Assembly: GCA_000499405.2 (NCBI GenBank)
Contig: HG738137.1
Span: 9,275,620-9,339,619, forward strand
Direction: 5' to 3'
Length of the DNA stretch: 64,000 nucleotides
Origin: Onchocerca volvulus
Taxonomy: Eukaryota; Nematoda; Chromadorea; Rhabditida; Onchocercidae
This document shows, piece after piece, positions 47,501-58,779 of the stretch (its first letter is position 1; every line of letters begins with the position of its first letter). Both the position numbers and the translations under genes were made by a program. Below the pieces are notes generated by a model, which saw only the letters and a list, made by a program, of their open reading frames with translations, did no database searches and had not been told where the DNA came from.

Positions 47501-47990
47501 TACAATTGATTTATATCGGATGGATATTATGTGAGAGAATATTTCATAATTGATATCGACGAACTTTAAAATTGGAACAAATTTAAAAACAGCAATTCAC
47601 AATATTTTAAACCTACGAAGCATTTAAAGAATATTCTGGATTTAAATTTTAAATCAAGATTAATTTTCTTAATAGCTGCCAATTTAAAGATTTAAAGGTC
47701 AAAAATTGAAAAAAAGCGAAAAGTCTCTACAATATCGAATTAATTGGTAGGTTAGCAATTTAAATAAATTTTTTAATCAAACTGAATCGAATCGAACCAA
47801 AATAAATATTGGATTAAATGAATTCAATTAAATTAAATGGTATATGCTAAATTTCAAGCTTTAATCAATAAATTTATGTGATGAACTGGTGTGATTTTCT
47901 TTCATTTAAATGCTTAAATATAAATAAATTGATCCGTTCCGTCTAGATGGAAAAAAAATGATTAATTTTGATAATTAAAATTTTAATTAG
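44521..47990. other. intergenic AT-rich DNA, nothing recognised
   Basis: I see no exon, RNA gene or recognisable element. A perfect 10-bp inverted repeat TAAGTCAAAC / GTTTGACTTA is present at 47024-47033 and 47071-47080 with a 37-base spacer, without known meaning. Confidence 0.6.
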
Positions 47991-47994
47991 AAAT

Positions 47995-48300
47995 TTAAGT
48001 TAGAAATAATCTTGGCCACCGAAAAACGAATTAAGCGATGGCGGCTATTTCTTGCCGGTCATTGTTTCAATAACGGAGCGCTGTTTTCTGGGCTAATTGT
48101 ATTTTTTTAAGATGTGATTGTTCCGTTTTCGTGTGTATTTTTCCGGTTTTCCGGGTTTAGTCGAATGATTTTGCAGAAATTATGCAGAGAAAATTTTTAC
48201 ACAAAAAATAATCAAAAGGCAAGTAGTTCATGGTATATTTGTATTATACTTCATTTTCACTTTTGTTTTTTCTTTTTGACGTTGGCTGCTTACTGATAGT
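47995..48300 (+). promoter_or_regulatory. candidate promoter region of the sulfotransferase gene
   Basis: A less AT-rich patch 550-850 bp before the HS2ST start codon contains GATGGCGGCTATTTCTTGCCGG, GGAGCGCTG, CCGGTTTTCCGG and GACGTTGGCTGC. ATGGCGGC resembles a YY1-type site. Placement and composition fit a promoter or an upstream untranslated exon, but neither is shown. Confidence 0.35.
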
Positions 48301-48830
48301 TCAGCCGAAAAAAATTCTATGGTGATAATTTCATACTCCTGTGAGATGCATATGTAACTTATTTGTTGAAGTATATAGTTTGAATGTAATTGGACTCATC
48401 AAAATTTTCAATGTAAATAATTTAAATATGAAATTCAAATACTGTTATAAGAAAAATACATTTTTTTTATTAACAAAAATAGGTTTTATCTTTTGCAAAT
48501 ATATTTATTCTTTGTAATGCATAAATTGCAATTGATTATATTACTTTTCTTCCCATTACGCAGTATCTCATGATATTAAAATTAGTCATTGTAAGTGAAA
48601 ACATTTATATTACTGAGCATATTTACCGCAATATTACTAAATGAAATGCTGATGTCATCATATAAATTTGAGAAGTTTATCTGATTGTCGCATTATCTCT
48701 AATAAGATCATATACTATGAATATTAGAGATATCACTTGACAGATGTTAGCAATGATCTTATCGTACTTAAATTACTATGATGAGATATTCATCAAAATT
48801 CAAAATTCAATTATCTGTTCGTGATTTTTT

Positions 48831-48848
48831 GCAGATTTTGATCCGTTG
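48831..48848 (+). promoter_or_regulatory. probable trans-splice acceptor, HS2ST
   Basis: GTGATTTTTTGCAG ends at 48834, 14 bases before the ATG at 48849. The strong pyrimidine tract plus GCAG next to the first codon fits spliced-leader addition. Confidence 0.55.
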
Positions 48849-51500
48849 ATGAAATTCCGATGGATAGTTATCAATTTGATATTGATATTATGTATCTTTA
48901 TTTATATCAATATGTACTTAAGGCATTTGTACCTAACAAGTCTCAGTCAACAACAAAAGGATGATAAACAGGACACAAAGCATGAAAAATCATCATACAG
49001 ATCATCAATTGTTATTTATAATCGAGTACGATTTATTAAAATATTCGAGAAATCAAACTGGACACATTTAAAACTTTCATTATTATTATTTATATGGTTC
49101 AATAAATTCACTTGAGGCGATCGAAAGAGCATTCATTGTAAAAGGTAAATATAGATGATGATAGTAATCTAAGAAAATGTTCGGTTCATTTATAATAAAA
49201 TAGATAATTATTTGATGCCAAGCTATGATACCAAATTAAAATATATTTTGTAGGTCCCAAAAACTGGTTCAACAACGCTTACCAATGCTGTAATGTATAG
49301 TTTATGTCATCGTAATGGCTTCAGTGTGATTCATTTGAATTTAACCAGAAATCGTTACTTAATGAATATCGTCGATCAGCGACGATTTATCGATAATATC
49401 ACTAATTGGAAGGAGCGAATGCCTGCTGTTTATCATGGTCATGTTGCCTTCATTAATTTCAATCGGTACATTTTTGATTTTTCAATTTTTATTACAGGAA
49501 ATATATCAGTCATTGTATTTGTCATTCACTTTTATTGCTAAATTGCTTTAGAAGATAATTCTTACTAATACTCGATGGTAAATTTAATTCTGTTAGCAGT
49601 ATATCACTTAATTTACCTAATGTGATTTAGCTGTCTTAATGCAGAAGTAGTTCGTAGTTTGCTGTTATATCTAGCTAAAAAACTTATTTAGGCAACATCC
49701 ATCTTGTAGATTTTGCATAAAATTTCTAAATGTCCTAATCTAAGTTGGTTCAAGCTCACCAGATTATCTTGTTCAAACCATGTACAAATTAAAAAATACG
49801 TCTCAGGTTCGGTCTTCCAAATCCGGTGTATATAAATTTGGTAAGAGAACCTCTCGAACGATTAATATCTTATTATTATTTTCTTCGTTATGGTGATAAT
49901 TATCGTATTGGGTTAAAAAGAAGTCGAGCAGGGAACAATGAAGTAAATTTAATTGATTTCTTTATTAACAGTTCGATTTTTCGATCGTAACTTGAACTTT
50001 ATGTAATTTTTTTATTCATCATCAGCATAATTAGTAAGTAAAATGAAAGAATCGAACGGACTGTAAATATAATTTCCCATATTTTGATTAATATTCATCC
50101 ACTCTAAAGTCTCCACTAAACTGCAGCGATTTAATAATTATTTCTGTCACATATAATATACTTGATTTTGAAGAAATATGCTTTCAGTAACTTTTTTTTG
50201 AAATCAAAATTCTTATAATCACTATAATTATTCCATCTTTCAATTCAACCATACAGACAACAGAATTGCTTTCTGCCTTTTAGAAAGAAAATAATAATAA
50301 TAATTGCCTTATTCTATTAAATACATTCATTAGCTAAACTTCAATTGTTCGAAAAGTGAAGTTATTTATGAAACTTTTCAGACATTTGATGAATGCATTG
50401 TGCGGAAAGGACGCGATTGTGATATGAAACAAATATGGCTGCAAATTCCATATTTTTGTGGTACGGATCATTTTTGTAGGTAAGGTGAAAAGTTTCAAAG
50501 TTGGAAATGTTATACGTGAATGATTTTATAAATAAATAATTTTTTTTTCAGTTTTGTTGAAACACTCGATGTTTTTTTTTCAATCGTTTATTCACTTAAC
50601 TTTTTTTTTTTTTAATTCTTCATTTCGAAGGATTCAGCGTATGCTTTCTCAAGGAATATTTATCTTTTTTTGTTCGTCGACATCACCACATATGATTGAA
50701 AAAAAAAAAAAAAAAACTTTATCATATATTAAAATTGTTTTATTATTGCTATTATTATTATGATCAGAAGTACTGTTTTAGTGAAGTGGGAAATAAACGT
50801 GCATTAGAACAGGCCAAAATTAATTTGATCAATTATTATTTACTGGTTGGTTTGACTGATCAAATGCGAGATTTTATCGAATTGCTGGAGTTATTGTTAC
50901 CATCATTCTTTCGTGGTGCACTGAAGAATTTCGACTCGCTTGATAGTTTGTTATACTTCCTCTGTGTTCTTTATTAGACCAATATGAAAATTTAGATTAG
51001 AAATGAAGAAATGAATTCGGATGTGTTGTGACAAATTTCAAAGTTATTAAATTATAGATGTACCGGATCAAAGTAAATTGCTTGAGATTTATCAGTTTTA
51101 ATATTCCTACGATCTAAAGCTGCTAGAATGATCTATAATAGCCTCTCTAACTTCCATTTCTCAAAGTCATATTATTAATACCTCTTTTACTAAATTGTTG
51201 ACATGAAGAATTTTAAATTATCCCCTTTATTTTTTTCTTGTTAGACTTTTATCAGATATAAAAATTCTAAAATTCGCCTTTTCAGAAAAACATGCAAATT
51301 TGCGCCATACAAACCGAAAAATACCACCTAATAAAGCAACAGTTGAAGCAGTTCATAAGGATCCGCTATACATTATGGAACGTGAATTTTATGATTTTGT
51401 TCGAAAAGAGTTTAATGAAATCAGACGGAGAATACTGGATGAATCAACAAATGAACTGCTTCCACCACAGTTTCATTATGAAAAAATCAAACCGGCATAA
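48849..51500 (+). CDS. hst-2: heparan sulfate 2-O-sulfotransferase
   Basis: Six exons: 48849-49025, 49254-49465, 49807-49942, 50382-50479, 50782-50945 and 51286-51500. All phases agree and give 333 aa, against 356 in mammals. It transfers sulfate from PAPS to C2 of iduronate in heparan sulfate and acts in the Golgi lumen. Residues 6-22 form a type II signal anchor ([15 protein letters not shown]). The PAPS 5'-phosphosulfate loop is PKTGSTT (61-67). The catalytic histidine region is YHGHV (119-123), and the 3'-phosphate site is [15 protein letters not shown] (143-157). [21 protein letters not shown] and [15 protein letters not shown] follow, and the protein ends in FHYEKIKPA. Exon 5 must begin after TGTTTTAG at 50781; the nearer CAG would break the frame. 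Exon 5 ends at an unusual but in-phase AGTTTGT donor. Confidence 0.96.
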
Positions 51501-54500
51501 AGTAATGATGATGATAACTCATCAAAAGATTATGATACTTCATAAACTGGTATCTACAGTATTCAGTTCTGTGGAAATCCAGCCGAAAAGTGAAAAATGG
51601 AAATTTAGCCAAAAGTTAAAGAAAAAATGATCTCGAAAACGATATGTTCCAGAGATAAGTACATTTGCTGCTTTTGGAAACAGTATTGTGATTGAAAATG
51701 TTATTGTGCAGGAGATTACATTATGAAGTTATTTTTTAGCTATATATGATATTGATTTGTATAAAACTGTAAGATCACTTCATATGTAAAACTTTCCCTA
51801 TTCTGTATGTCTGGGGTACGTTATATATAGGCTTTTAATTATTGGATGATTGATCTCTCTGTAACACTAGCAAATATTTATCTTTCTTTGTTTATATTAT
51901 TACGCTGTTAGAAGTAAAATTGTGTTAAATATACGTATTTCTTCAGCAAAAACTGTATGCTTATAATGATAAGGGCATTTTCTATCAGACAAAAGGAGAA
52001 CTCTATCACATCAACACATGCATCTTCAGCACTGCTCACTTCACTTCCTTTCCTGATTTTAGCTCTGACGATGATTTCTTTTCAGATCGCTTTCGTACCA
52101 CTTTCTTTGCTTGTGTATATTAACATTATTTAAGCTGTCTTTCAAGTTAGAGTAAAATACATCGAAAATTGATCCAGTATTATCAAATAATTTGATAAAT
52201 CATTTAAAGAACGGTTTGATTTTTCGGGAACTTGTTGAAGTGATGATAATGACTCTGGTAAAAGCTTTACTGGTTATAATGGACAGTGAGGGAATTATGT
52301 ATATAGTATTTTATACATTATAATTATCAACAATTGAGACTGGATTAGATCTACTGATTTCGCTTAATTTTATTTGACGTCTTAAAAAAAAAGATGCAAT
52401 ATGGTGGCAGAAGTCCAGTTTTGATTGTTAAATTTTAACTATTGAGGTGGTCGCAGGACTAATCTTAGCAATAAAAAATTAGTCCTATTGTTAAAACGAT
52501 AATGCAGTTTAAACGAAAATTCAGTACTATAGGAGATATCTGGAGAAATGATGCATTTTTGAAAATTTACAAATTATTTTAAATTATTCATAGCAAAATT
52601 TCTGCTCGTTTGTAATGAATAAAAAATGATAGAGCAGTATCATGAGAACAAATATAGTAATGAAATAATTATAACATGCAGACAATGAAGTTATTAGCAA
52701 AAAAAAAAAAAATATTTGAAATAGAATGAAAAAAGATTAAATGTCAAAAAAAAAAAGCGTCAACCATAGAACTATAGATGGCATAAACGATGCTCATAAA
52801 AAATGTGTTGCATTTGTGATTGTCGCTGAGATCGTGAGGATAAAAGAAGAAAATCAGTGATTCCTTCATTTTAAATTTGACATTACATATTTGCTGTAGT
52901 TGATTGTGGAATCATTTTTGTCTTTCAAGTCAATGATCTTTAAAAAAGCTCTCTTTCATCATGCTAGGATAATTTAAAAATAAGCAAAATAAGCATGTTT
53001 AAGCAACAAATAAATGATTTTTTTTCAAATTTTTTATTCCATATTTTAAAAATTATACAATTCGTTGCAATATGCTCAAAATTTTTCTGCTGAAATCGAA
53101 CAAAAGAATGCATCAAATTAATAAATATATCAGAAAAAAATGATGCAAAACATTGAGATATGAAATTTTTTTTTTAAAAGTTGCCAAAATTTTTGAAGTA
53201 ACTTCAAATTTTTTAATAATTGTTATTTGCAAAAATCTTCAAATTTAGAAAATAATGAAGTCAGGACAATACAATATCAACGAAATAGTATAATTTGAAT
53301 TCAAAACAAAATTAGTAATTGGTGTTCACATATTTCGAATCCTGATTATAATATTTCGAACCATAAATATGAACTTTTTAAGTAGTAGCGAGAAAGAGAA
53401 ATTTGCTTGCAATATTTTATCTTTCACGAAAAAAGCACTAAAAGTAAATTAAACGAAGTATTGCTGAAAACTAGTAGAAAAAAGGGACTTTTATGGTGAA
53501 ATCATTATTAAACTGAAAATAACATTTTTTGTTTATTTGGTATTAATTGTTATATAATCTTAAAATATTTTTAATTCTTACATTTTTTCGAAATTCTAAA
53601 TTTTCTCTCTTTTTATTAGCTGTTGAAGTTTTAACCAATCTTTAAACAAACTTTTATTTAACTCTTTATAAAATATTTTCCGCCATTCATATTTCGATTT
53701 TATTCAATCATTCACTTTGCTCATATTTTTAATTATTAAAAAAAATAGTGTTTTGAAAAAATCAAAAAGAAAATTAGATAATAATTAATTAAAGAGGTAA
53801 GCAGTTACTCAGTATTTCACTTTTTGCCATAAATTTTTTATAGATTATTATTTTTTGGAACTGTTTGAATGGAATAAATAACATAACGAAGAATACTTTT
53901 ACTCTTGCTCCAAATAACCAAAACAAATAAAATGCAAGAAAATTTCATTGAAATGTGCCAAATGTAAATTGCCATTATTTGTATTACATTCAAATAATGC
54001 TTATGTTGGATATAATAAGAAATTTATGCAAAAAACCAACTTATTTTATTTCATAGCTTTTGACATTTTTCAACTTTGACATTTTTAATGGGAGAATTTC
54101 AGTTGAACAAATCCTTTCTATCAACAATTCATTTTATACCTTCCCTCCAAAACAACTCTCTTAATTTTTCCTCTTTTTCTTCTTTCATTAAAAAGAGAAA
54201 AAGAGATAAAAAAAAAAGAAAGAAAATTGAGACAAAGGATTATTGATTCAATAATTTTTTAAAAAACATTTCTGGATTGATCTGTTTGGATTATACATTG
54301 ATTGTATTATTCCAACATTTCCGTTTATTTGTCAATTATTGCTATTCGGATTTTTTTCGAGAAAAATTAGTTTATTACAAAAAATTTCCATCCTTTTGTT
54401 TGTAAAAAAAAATCAATATCTATACTTTCTGGTATTATTTGTGATGTAATTGTAATAACTATGTTTTTATTTATGACTATTATTTGGGCCTGAAAAATGG

Positions 54501-54647
54501 TCATCAAATCTTTTTTTTTCATCAGATTTATCTATCTCTGGCTAAATTCAATTTCACTCAGATCAGTTTTAATTTCAACTGATATTTTGGTCAACTAGCT
54601 TTCGTTAAAATAATTTTCAAAAAATCGTATAATCCTCTCTGATCATT

Positions 54648-54736
<89 letters not shown>

Positions 54737-55320
54737 TTAAGAGATATCCATATATATATATATATATGTATTTAAGAGATATCCATATATATATATATAT
54801 ATATGTATTTAAGAGATAACAAATTTAAGAAAAGAAAAAAAAGCTCTCACTTAGATTTCACTCAAATAAAAATATTTCATCCCCTAATAAATACCATGGT
54901 TTAATTTACGCTAATAATATATGAGCTCAAATTTGATAATTAGAAGTCGGGAACAATATTGAAAATTGCAAAATTCTCAAGTCATCATCAGTATCCTCAT
55001 TGATGCCAATGGCTTTATTTCTGTTTGTCCTTTAAAAATTAATCACATTAGTAAAAAAAAGGCAACCCAATTTTCTTTTATCCGCATAGTATCAGCTTCA
55101 TCAATGCATTCACTACTTTCTTTTTTCCGCTTTAATCTATTCTTGGAAAGATTCAAATTTACAGTCATCATAGAAATAAATCGATCAGTTACTATAATTA
55201 ATCTCTTTCTATAATCAGTTTTGCTTCACTTTAATTTCAAATTTTATATTTTCTACTTAGTATCCTGAAGTTTTTGCCATAATTTATCAAAAAGAAGAAT
55301 AAACAATGAAAGGGAGATCA
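51501..55320. other. HS2ST 3' region and intergenic DNA
   Basis: Mostly AT-rich. One exon-like open segment (51947-52123) is described among the findings. The first exact AATAAA that I noticed is at 52618. A long T / AT microsatellite lies at 54650-54815. No complete gene is supported; the 82-codon frame at 54966 lacks a recognisable product. Confidence 0.5.
54650..54818. repeat. poly-T, (AT)n and GTATTTAAGAGATATCC minisatellite
   Basis: About 30 T, then a long AT dinucleotide run. Then come three units, each ATATAT..ATGTATTTAAGAGATATCC, with the ATG of each unit at 54731, 54766 and 54803. Confidence 0.9.
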
Positions 55321-58030
55321 GGAAAGGATATAAAAGGTTCGAATTTTGGAGCAAAATCAATTCAACTTCGATGGCAATTTGAGTTTAAAAACATTTTTTT
55401 CACTGACGCGGCGACAGTTCTACAACGACACAGATCGACGCATCAGTAGCAGCAAATCTATAGTCAAGGAATTCTATTCTCCTATACAAGTGACAAAGGA
55501 AAGAATAATCAAGTGGTCAATTTTCTTGAATATTCCCAAATAAGTTGGAGAATAATTCAGGTGCAATCGATCTGCTTTCAATTCCGAAGACAATCCATTT
55601 TTTTCGAGGAAAATTCGAGTGCAATCGACTTGCTTTAGTTCATTCAAATAATGCATCTCAGAATGTCAAACTTATATCTTGAGGGGCGGAAGCAATGTGA
55701 CAATTTCTTGCAAATTGTACTGAGGAAGAGCAAGCTACGGTGAACGAGGAAGTAGACAAAGAATGGCTCAAATGCGAACAGAGCGAAGCACAGCCAGACT
55801 TGAGAACGCGCGATTGCGAGCACGGCTGAGAGTTGCTGAAAGACGTCAATAAGAAGAGGAGACCAGCGTCAAATAAGACTCCGTGCTTAGCAATCACGCG
55901 ATTAAAATCGCCTTGTATTCCGATACAACCCAGTTGATGATTATAGTTTGAGCCGGCATGTTCTCATTGGCATTGTTGTCGAGAAATTCCGAAAGATGGT
56001 TTAATTACCCAAACTTGAGGCCAAAAAGCACGACGATAATTTCAAATGAGCCGCCAAAAGGAAACAAGTGCATCACCAAAAGGGGAGACATTTTTACTAA
56101 CAAAGGATGAACATGTTTCCCGCCAAAACGATAAGAATATTTACCGCCAAAAGCTCCAATAACTTAAAATAAAGCGAGGTCGACCAATCACGAGATGACA
56201 AATTGGAGTTCAAGAAAGAAGGAGGAAGAGGAACCACGAAAGAAACATATAAGGTTCGGATTTTGGGGAAGACTCTTTTTCTAGAAGTTCAGTTTTCGAG
56301 AGAAACAGTTTTCTACAATTCTCTACATCAGTTCAACTCAATACGGTAATTTAACAACGACCACAATCAACGCTTCAACAAAAACAAATCAACAATCCAA
56401 TCGACACGAGCGACACTTCAGTAGAAGGCCATTGTTAGTATTCTCTATACTCATCGTGTATTGTTAGATTTTATTGTTTTACTATTGTAAAGTGCGATAT
56501 TATTTACAATATTATACAAATCCAATAAAGCTATTGTTGACCTAGTAGAGTCACCACATCAAGAGGATCTTCAGTTCAAATTACAAATCGATCAGAAAAA
56601 TTCCCCAACAACTATAACTGAAATATGTCTTTATTGCAAGGTTCTGAAATTTAATCGAGAAACGAAGGGAATATATTGCGCCGCTAGAAAAATTAAACTG
56701 CTTCAACTTGGTGAACAGCCAAAGCTGTCAAAAACTTTGCTTGCCGGATATATTACAGAATTAAACATTTCCTATCTATCATCAAGAAATACAATTCCTG
56801 CTTCCAAATGACATCGGTGTAGAAATCGTAGCAACTCAATTCATGCAACTTTCAAAATTAAAGGATAAATTTATCATGACGCCAGCTCTTGTCTCGTTGC
56901 CAGATGGTCGACATGAATTTCGTGAAGAAGCTGTTGCAGTTGGCAAATATTTATGTTGTTATAAATTCCGCAGCATGTATTCAGCTCATCATTGTTTTCA
57001 CCGATGAAATATTTTTGCTTGTTCAAAGCAGGAATTGCATAATGCCATGCAATACACATAAGATTGTTATTAAAACGTCTGCTAGAGAACATGTGCAATG
57101 CTCCAACCATGGATGAAGTAACAATTGTTTTAGCCGAAGATCATTTCCGACCTAAAGATAGTGTTCTTCATTCGAGAAATGATCAATTGACAAAAATACA
57201 GAAATTCATCGATGCTATGATGCCCTACAATCTCCAATCATTTTTTGGAATGGTGCAGATGGATGTCAGTTCAACGTCAAGATGCAAAATCCAGCCAATG
57301 GCGAAAAAACAAATAAGAAATGCAACGGAATGAACTATTATTCATATTGATTAATGATTCGAAAAAATGAAGACAATGACATTTTGAAATATTTCATCGA
57401 TACATCTAAATATGTATGCAAAAGTCGAACAGAACATTTAATATTCATCCTTTTATATCAGACCAAGTTTCGCTCTGAAGAATATATTCATTTCGAGATG
57501 CAGTTGTAAATGACGGTAATACAATGTTGGAAGACTAATAATTTTGCCATCTTCATATACGGGCAGTCAACGTTATATGCATGAGTATGTTGAAGATGCA
57601 ATTGCTATGTTGTCATTACGAGCATCCAGATCTATTCATTACATTGACATGCAACCAACATGGGACGATATACAAAAGCTCTTACTTCCTGGGCAATTGC
57701 CGATGGATAAATTTGCCATCACAGCATATGCTATCAGACAGAAATTGAAATCGATGATGGATTTAATGGTAAACCATGAAGTATTTGGTCTGTGCACTGC
57801 TGGATTTACTCAGTGGAATGTCAAAAGAGAGGACTGCCACATCCACATTTATTAACCCGGCTCTATGACAAAATCACTTCAAATGAAACTTTCAAATGAA
57901 ATTGACGACGTAATATACGCTGAATACCCGATGCCGAAAAATATGATATGGATTCGCATGAAGTTGTGACGAAAAATGTGATACATAGGCCTTACGGTAC
58001 ACTAGAATCGAAATTCTAGCGTAGTAACTT
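55320..58030 (+). mobile_element. decayed Helitron (Rep half) with nested insertion
   Basis: The left flank AAAGGATATAAAAGGTTCGAATTTTGG recurs at 56240-56275. Helitron coding blocks then appear in order. They are an Arg/Ala/Glu-rich coil (55.73-55.87 kb), FRYNPVDDYSLSRHVLIGI (55.92-55.98), and after a roughly 620-bp interruption ICLYCKVLKF at 56.62 and the Rep domain to 58.0 kb. The interruption contains the GATGAACATGTTTCCCGCCAAAACG module shared with 34.66 and 42.49 kb, so one family member has inserted in another. The right end is truncated: coding similarity stops near 58010 and no helicase follows. Confidence 0.85.
55725..58015 (+). pseudogene. Helitron replication initiator (Rep), disrupted
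   Basis: Visible blocks are ARLENARLRARLRVAERRQ (about 55.78-55.85 kb), FRYNPVDDYSLSRHVLIG, ICLYCKVLKF with the CC pair degraded to YCAAR (56.62-56.70), SLPDGRHEFREEAVAVG (56.89-56.95), YTGSQRYMHEYVEDAIAML (57.55-57.61), PTWDDIQKLLLPGQLPMD (57.66-57.71), AITAYAIRQKLKSMMDLMV and HEVFG (57.72-57.79), then in another frame KRGLPHPHLL, the HUH-type motif with Pro in the middle (57.82-57.85), and NEIDDVIYAEYP. In intact Helitrons this is the rolling-circle endonuclease. Many stops and frameshifts make it inactive. Confidence 0.88.
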
Positions 58031-58384
58031 CAAATAAGGCCTAGTAATATGGAATATCCTTCATGAAAGTGATTATTAATTTCATTGAATGATGATTGTT
58101 GATTTTAGTGATGCTTACTTTTGTTATTTTGATACAGCGGATAATCTCTCTAATCATTTTTTTTTTTCATATCGTAAGTGGATATACATCAACAAGTATT
58201 CTATCGTTTTGTTAGTATCATAAAATCGCTGTTATGAAATGTTATAAACATTTTATAGAACAAAAAATGTTAAGAATTGCTCAAAAAAAAAAATAGAGCG
58301 ATTTTTTCATGGAGTTGTCTCATTTTTTGAGCAAAGATTTAAATTCCTTTGTCTATTGGAGAGATTAAGTTGATCATTCTTCAC

Positions 58385-58537
58385 ATGAATTACTTTTCTA
58401 CTCTCCTGATATTCTCGACTCAAGTTGCATTCAAATTCGGTACACTTTTGCAGAACTGTCGTATTTGCTCAAATATGCTCACTGATTCTGCACTGGACTG
58501 CAAAGTATACTATGAGGTGATGTATGACACATGCTGA
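58385..58537 (+). CDS. possible small secreted cysteine peptide
   Basis: A 50-codon frame from ATG at 58385 to TGA. The N-terminus NYFSTLLIFSTQVAF is hydrophobic and signal-peptide-like. The rest has four cysteines spaced C-x2-C-x10-C-x10-C (CRIC..DC..DTC). AATAAA follows at 58599-58604. The first three bases before ATG (CAC) are neutral, and I see no clear intron. I do not recognise the family. It could also be one exon of a larger gene or chance; the higher complexity of the translation relative to its surroundings is the main argument for it. Confidence 0.35.
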   Translation: MNYFSTLLIFSTQVAFKFGTLLQNCRICSNMLTDSALDCKVYYEVMYDTC

Positions 58538-58779
58538 ATTACAAATTGTGATTTTGTTGGGAAAAAAATCGAATGTTTTTGCAGCTCTTGACAAATTAAA
58601 TAAATGTAAAAGCGGACGGCATCAAAGATAAAATAACAAAAATATTCGCACATGCATAAGTAATAACAAAAATTCATGCGGTAATTAAAGTTAATAGGAC
58701 AAGCACGAAATACATAGAATCAACAAAGAAAAGTGAGTTAAAAAAGTTAAGAGAGAAGCATAAAAACGTGTTAGCCAAA

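Noticed and set aside
50696..50977. Reading HS2ST exon 5 from the upstream CAG ([12 protein letters not shown])
   Set aside because: That acceptor would put exon 4 out of phase; the TGTTTTAG acceptor at 50781 restores the frame and matches the family.
56889..57333. Overlapping open frames of 75-89 codons as separate genes
   Set aside because: They are frame fragments of the broken Helitron Rep gene.
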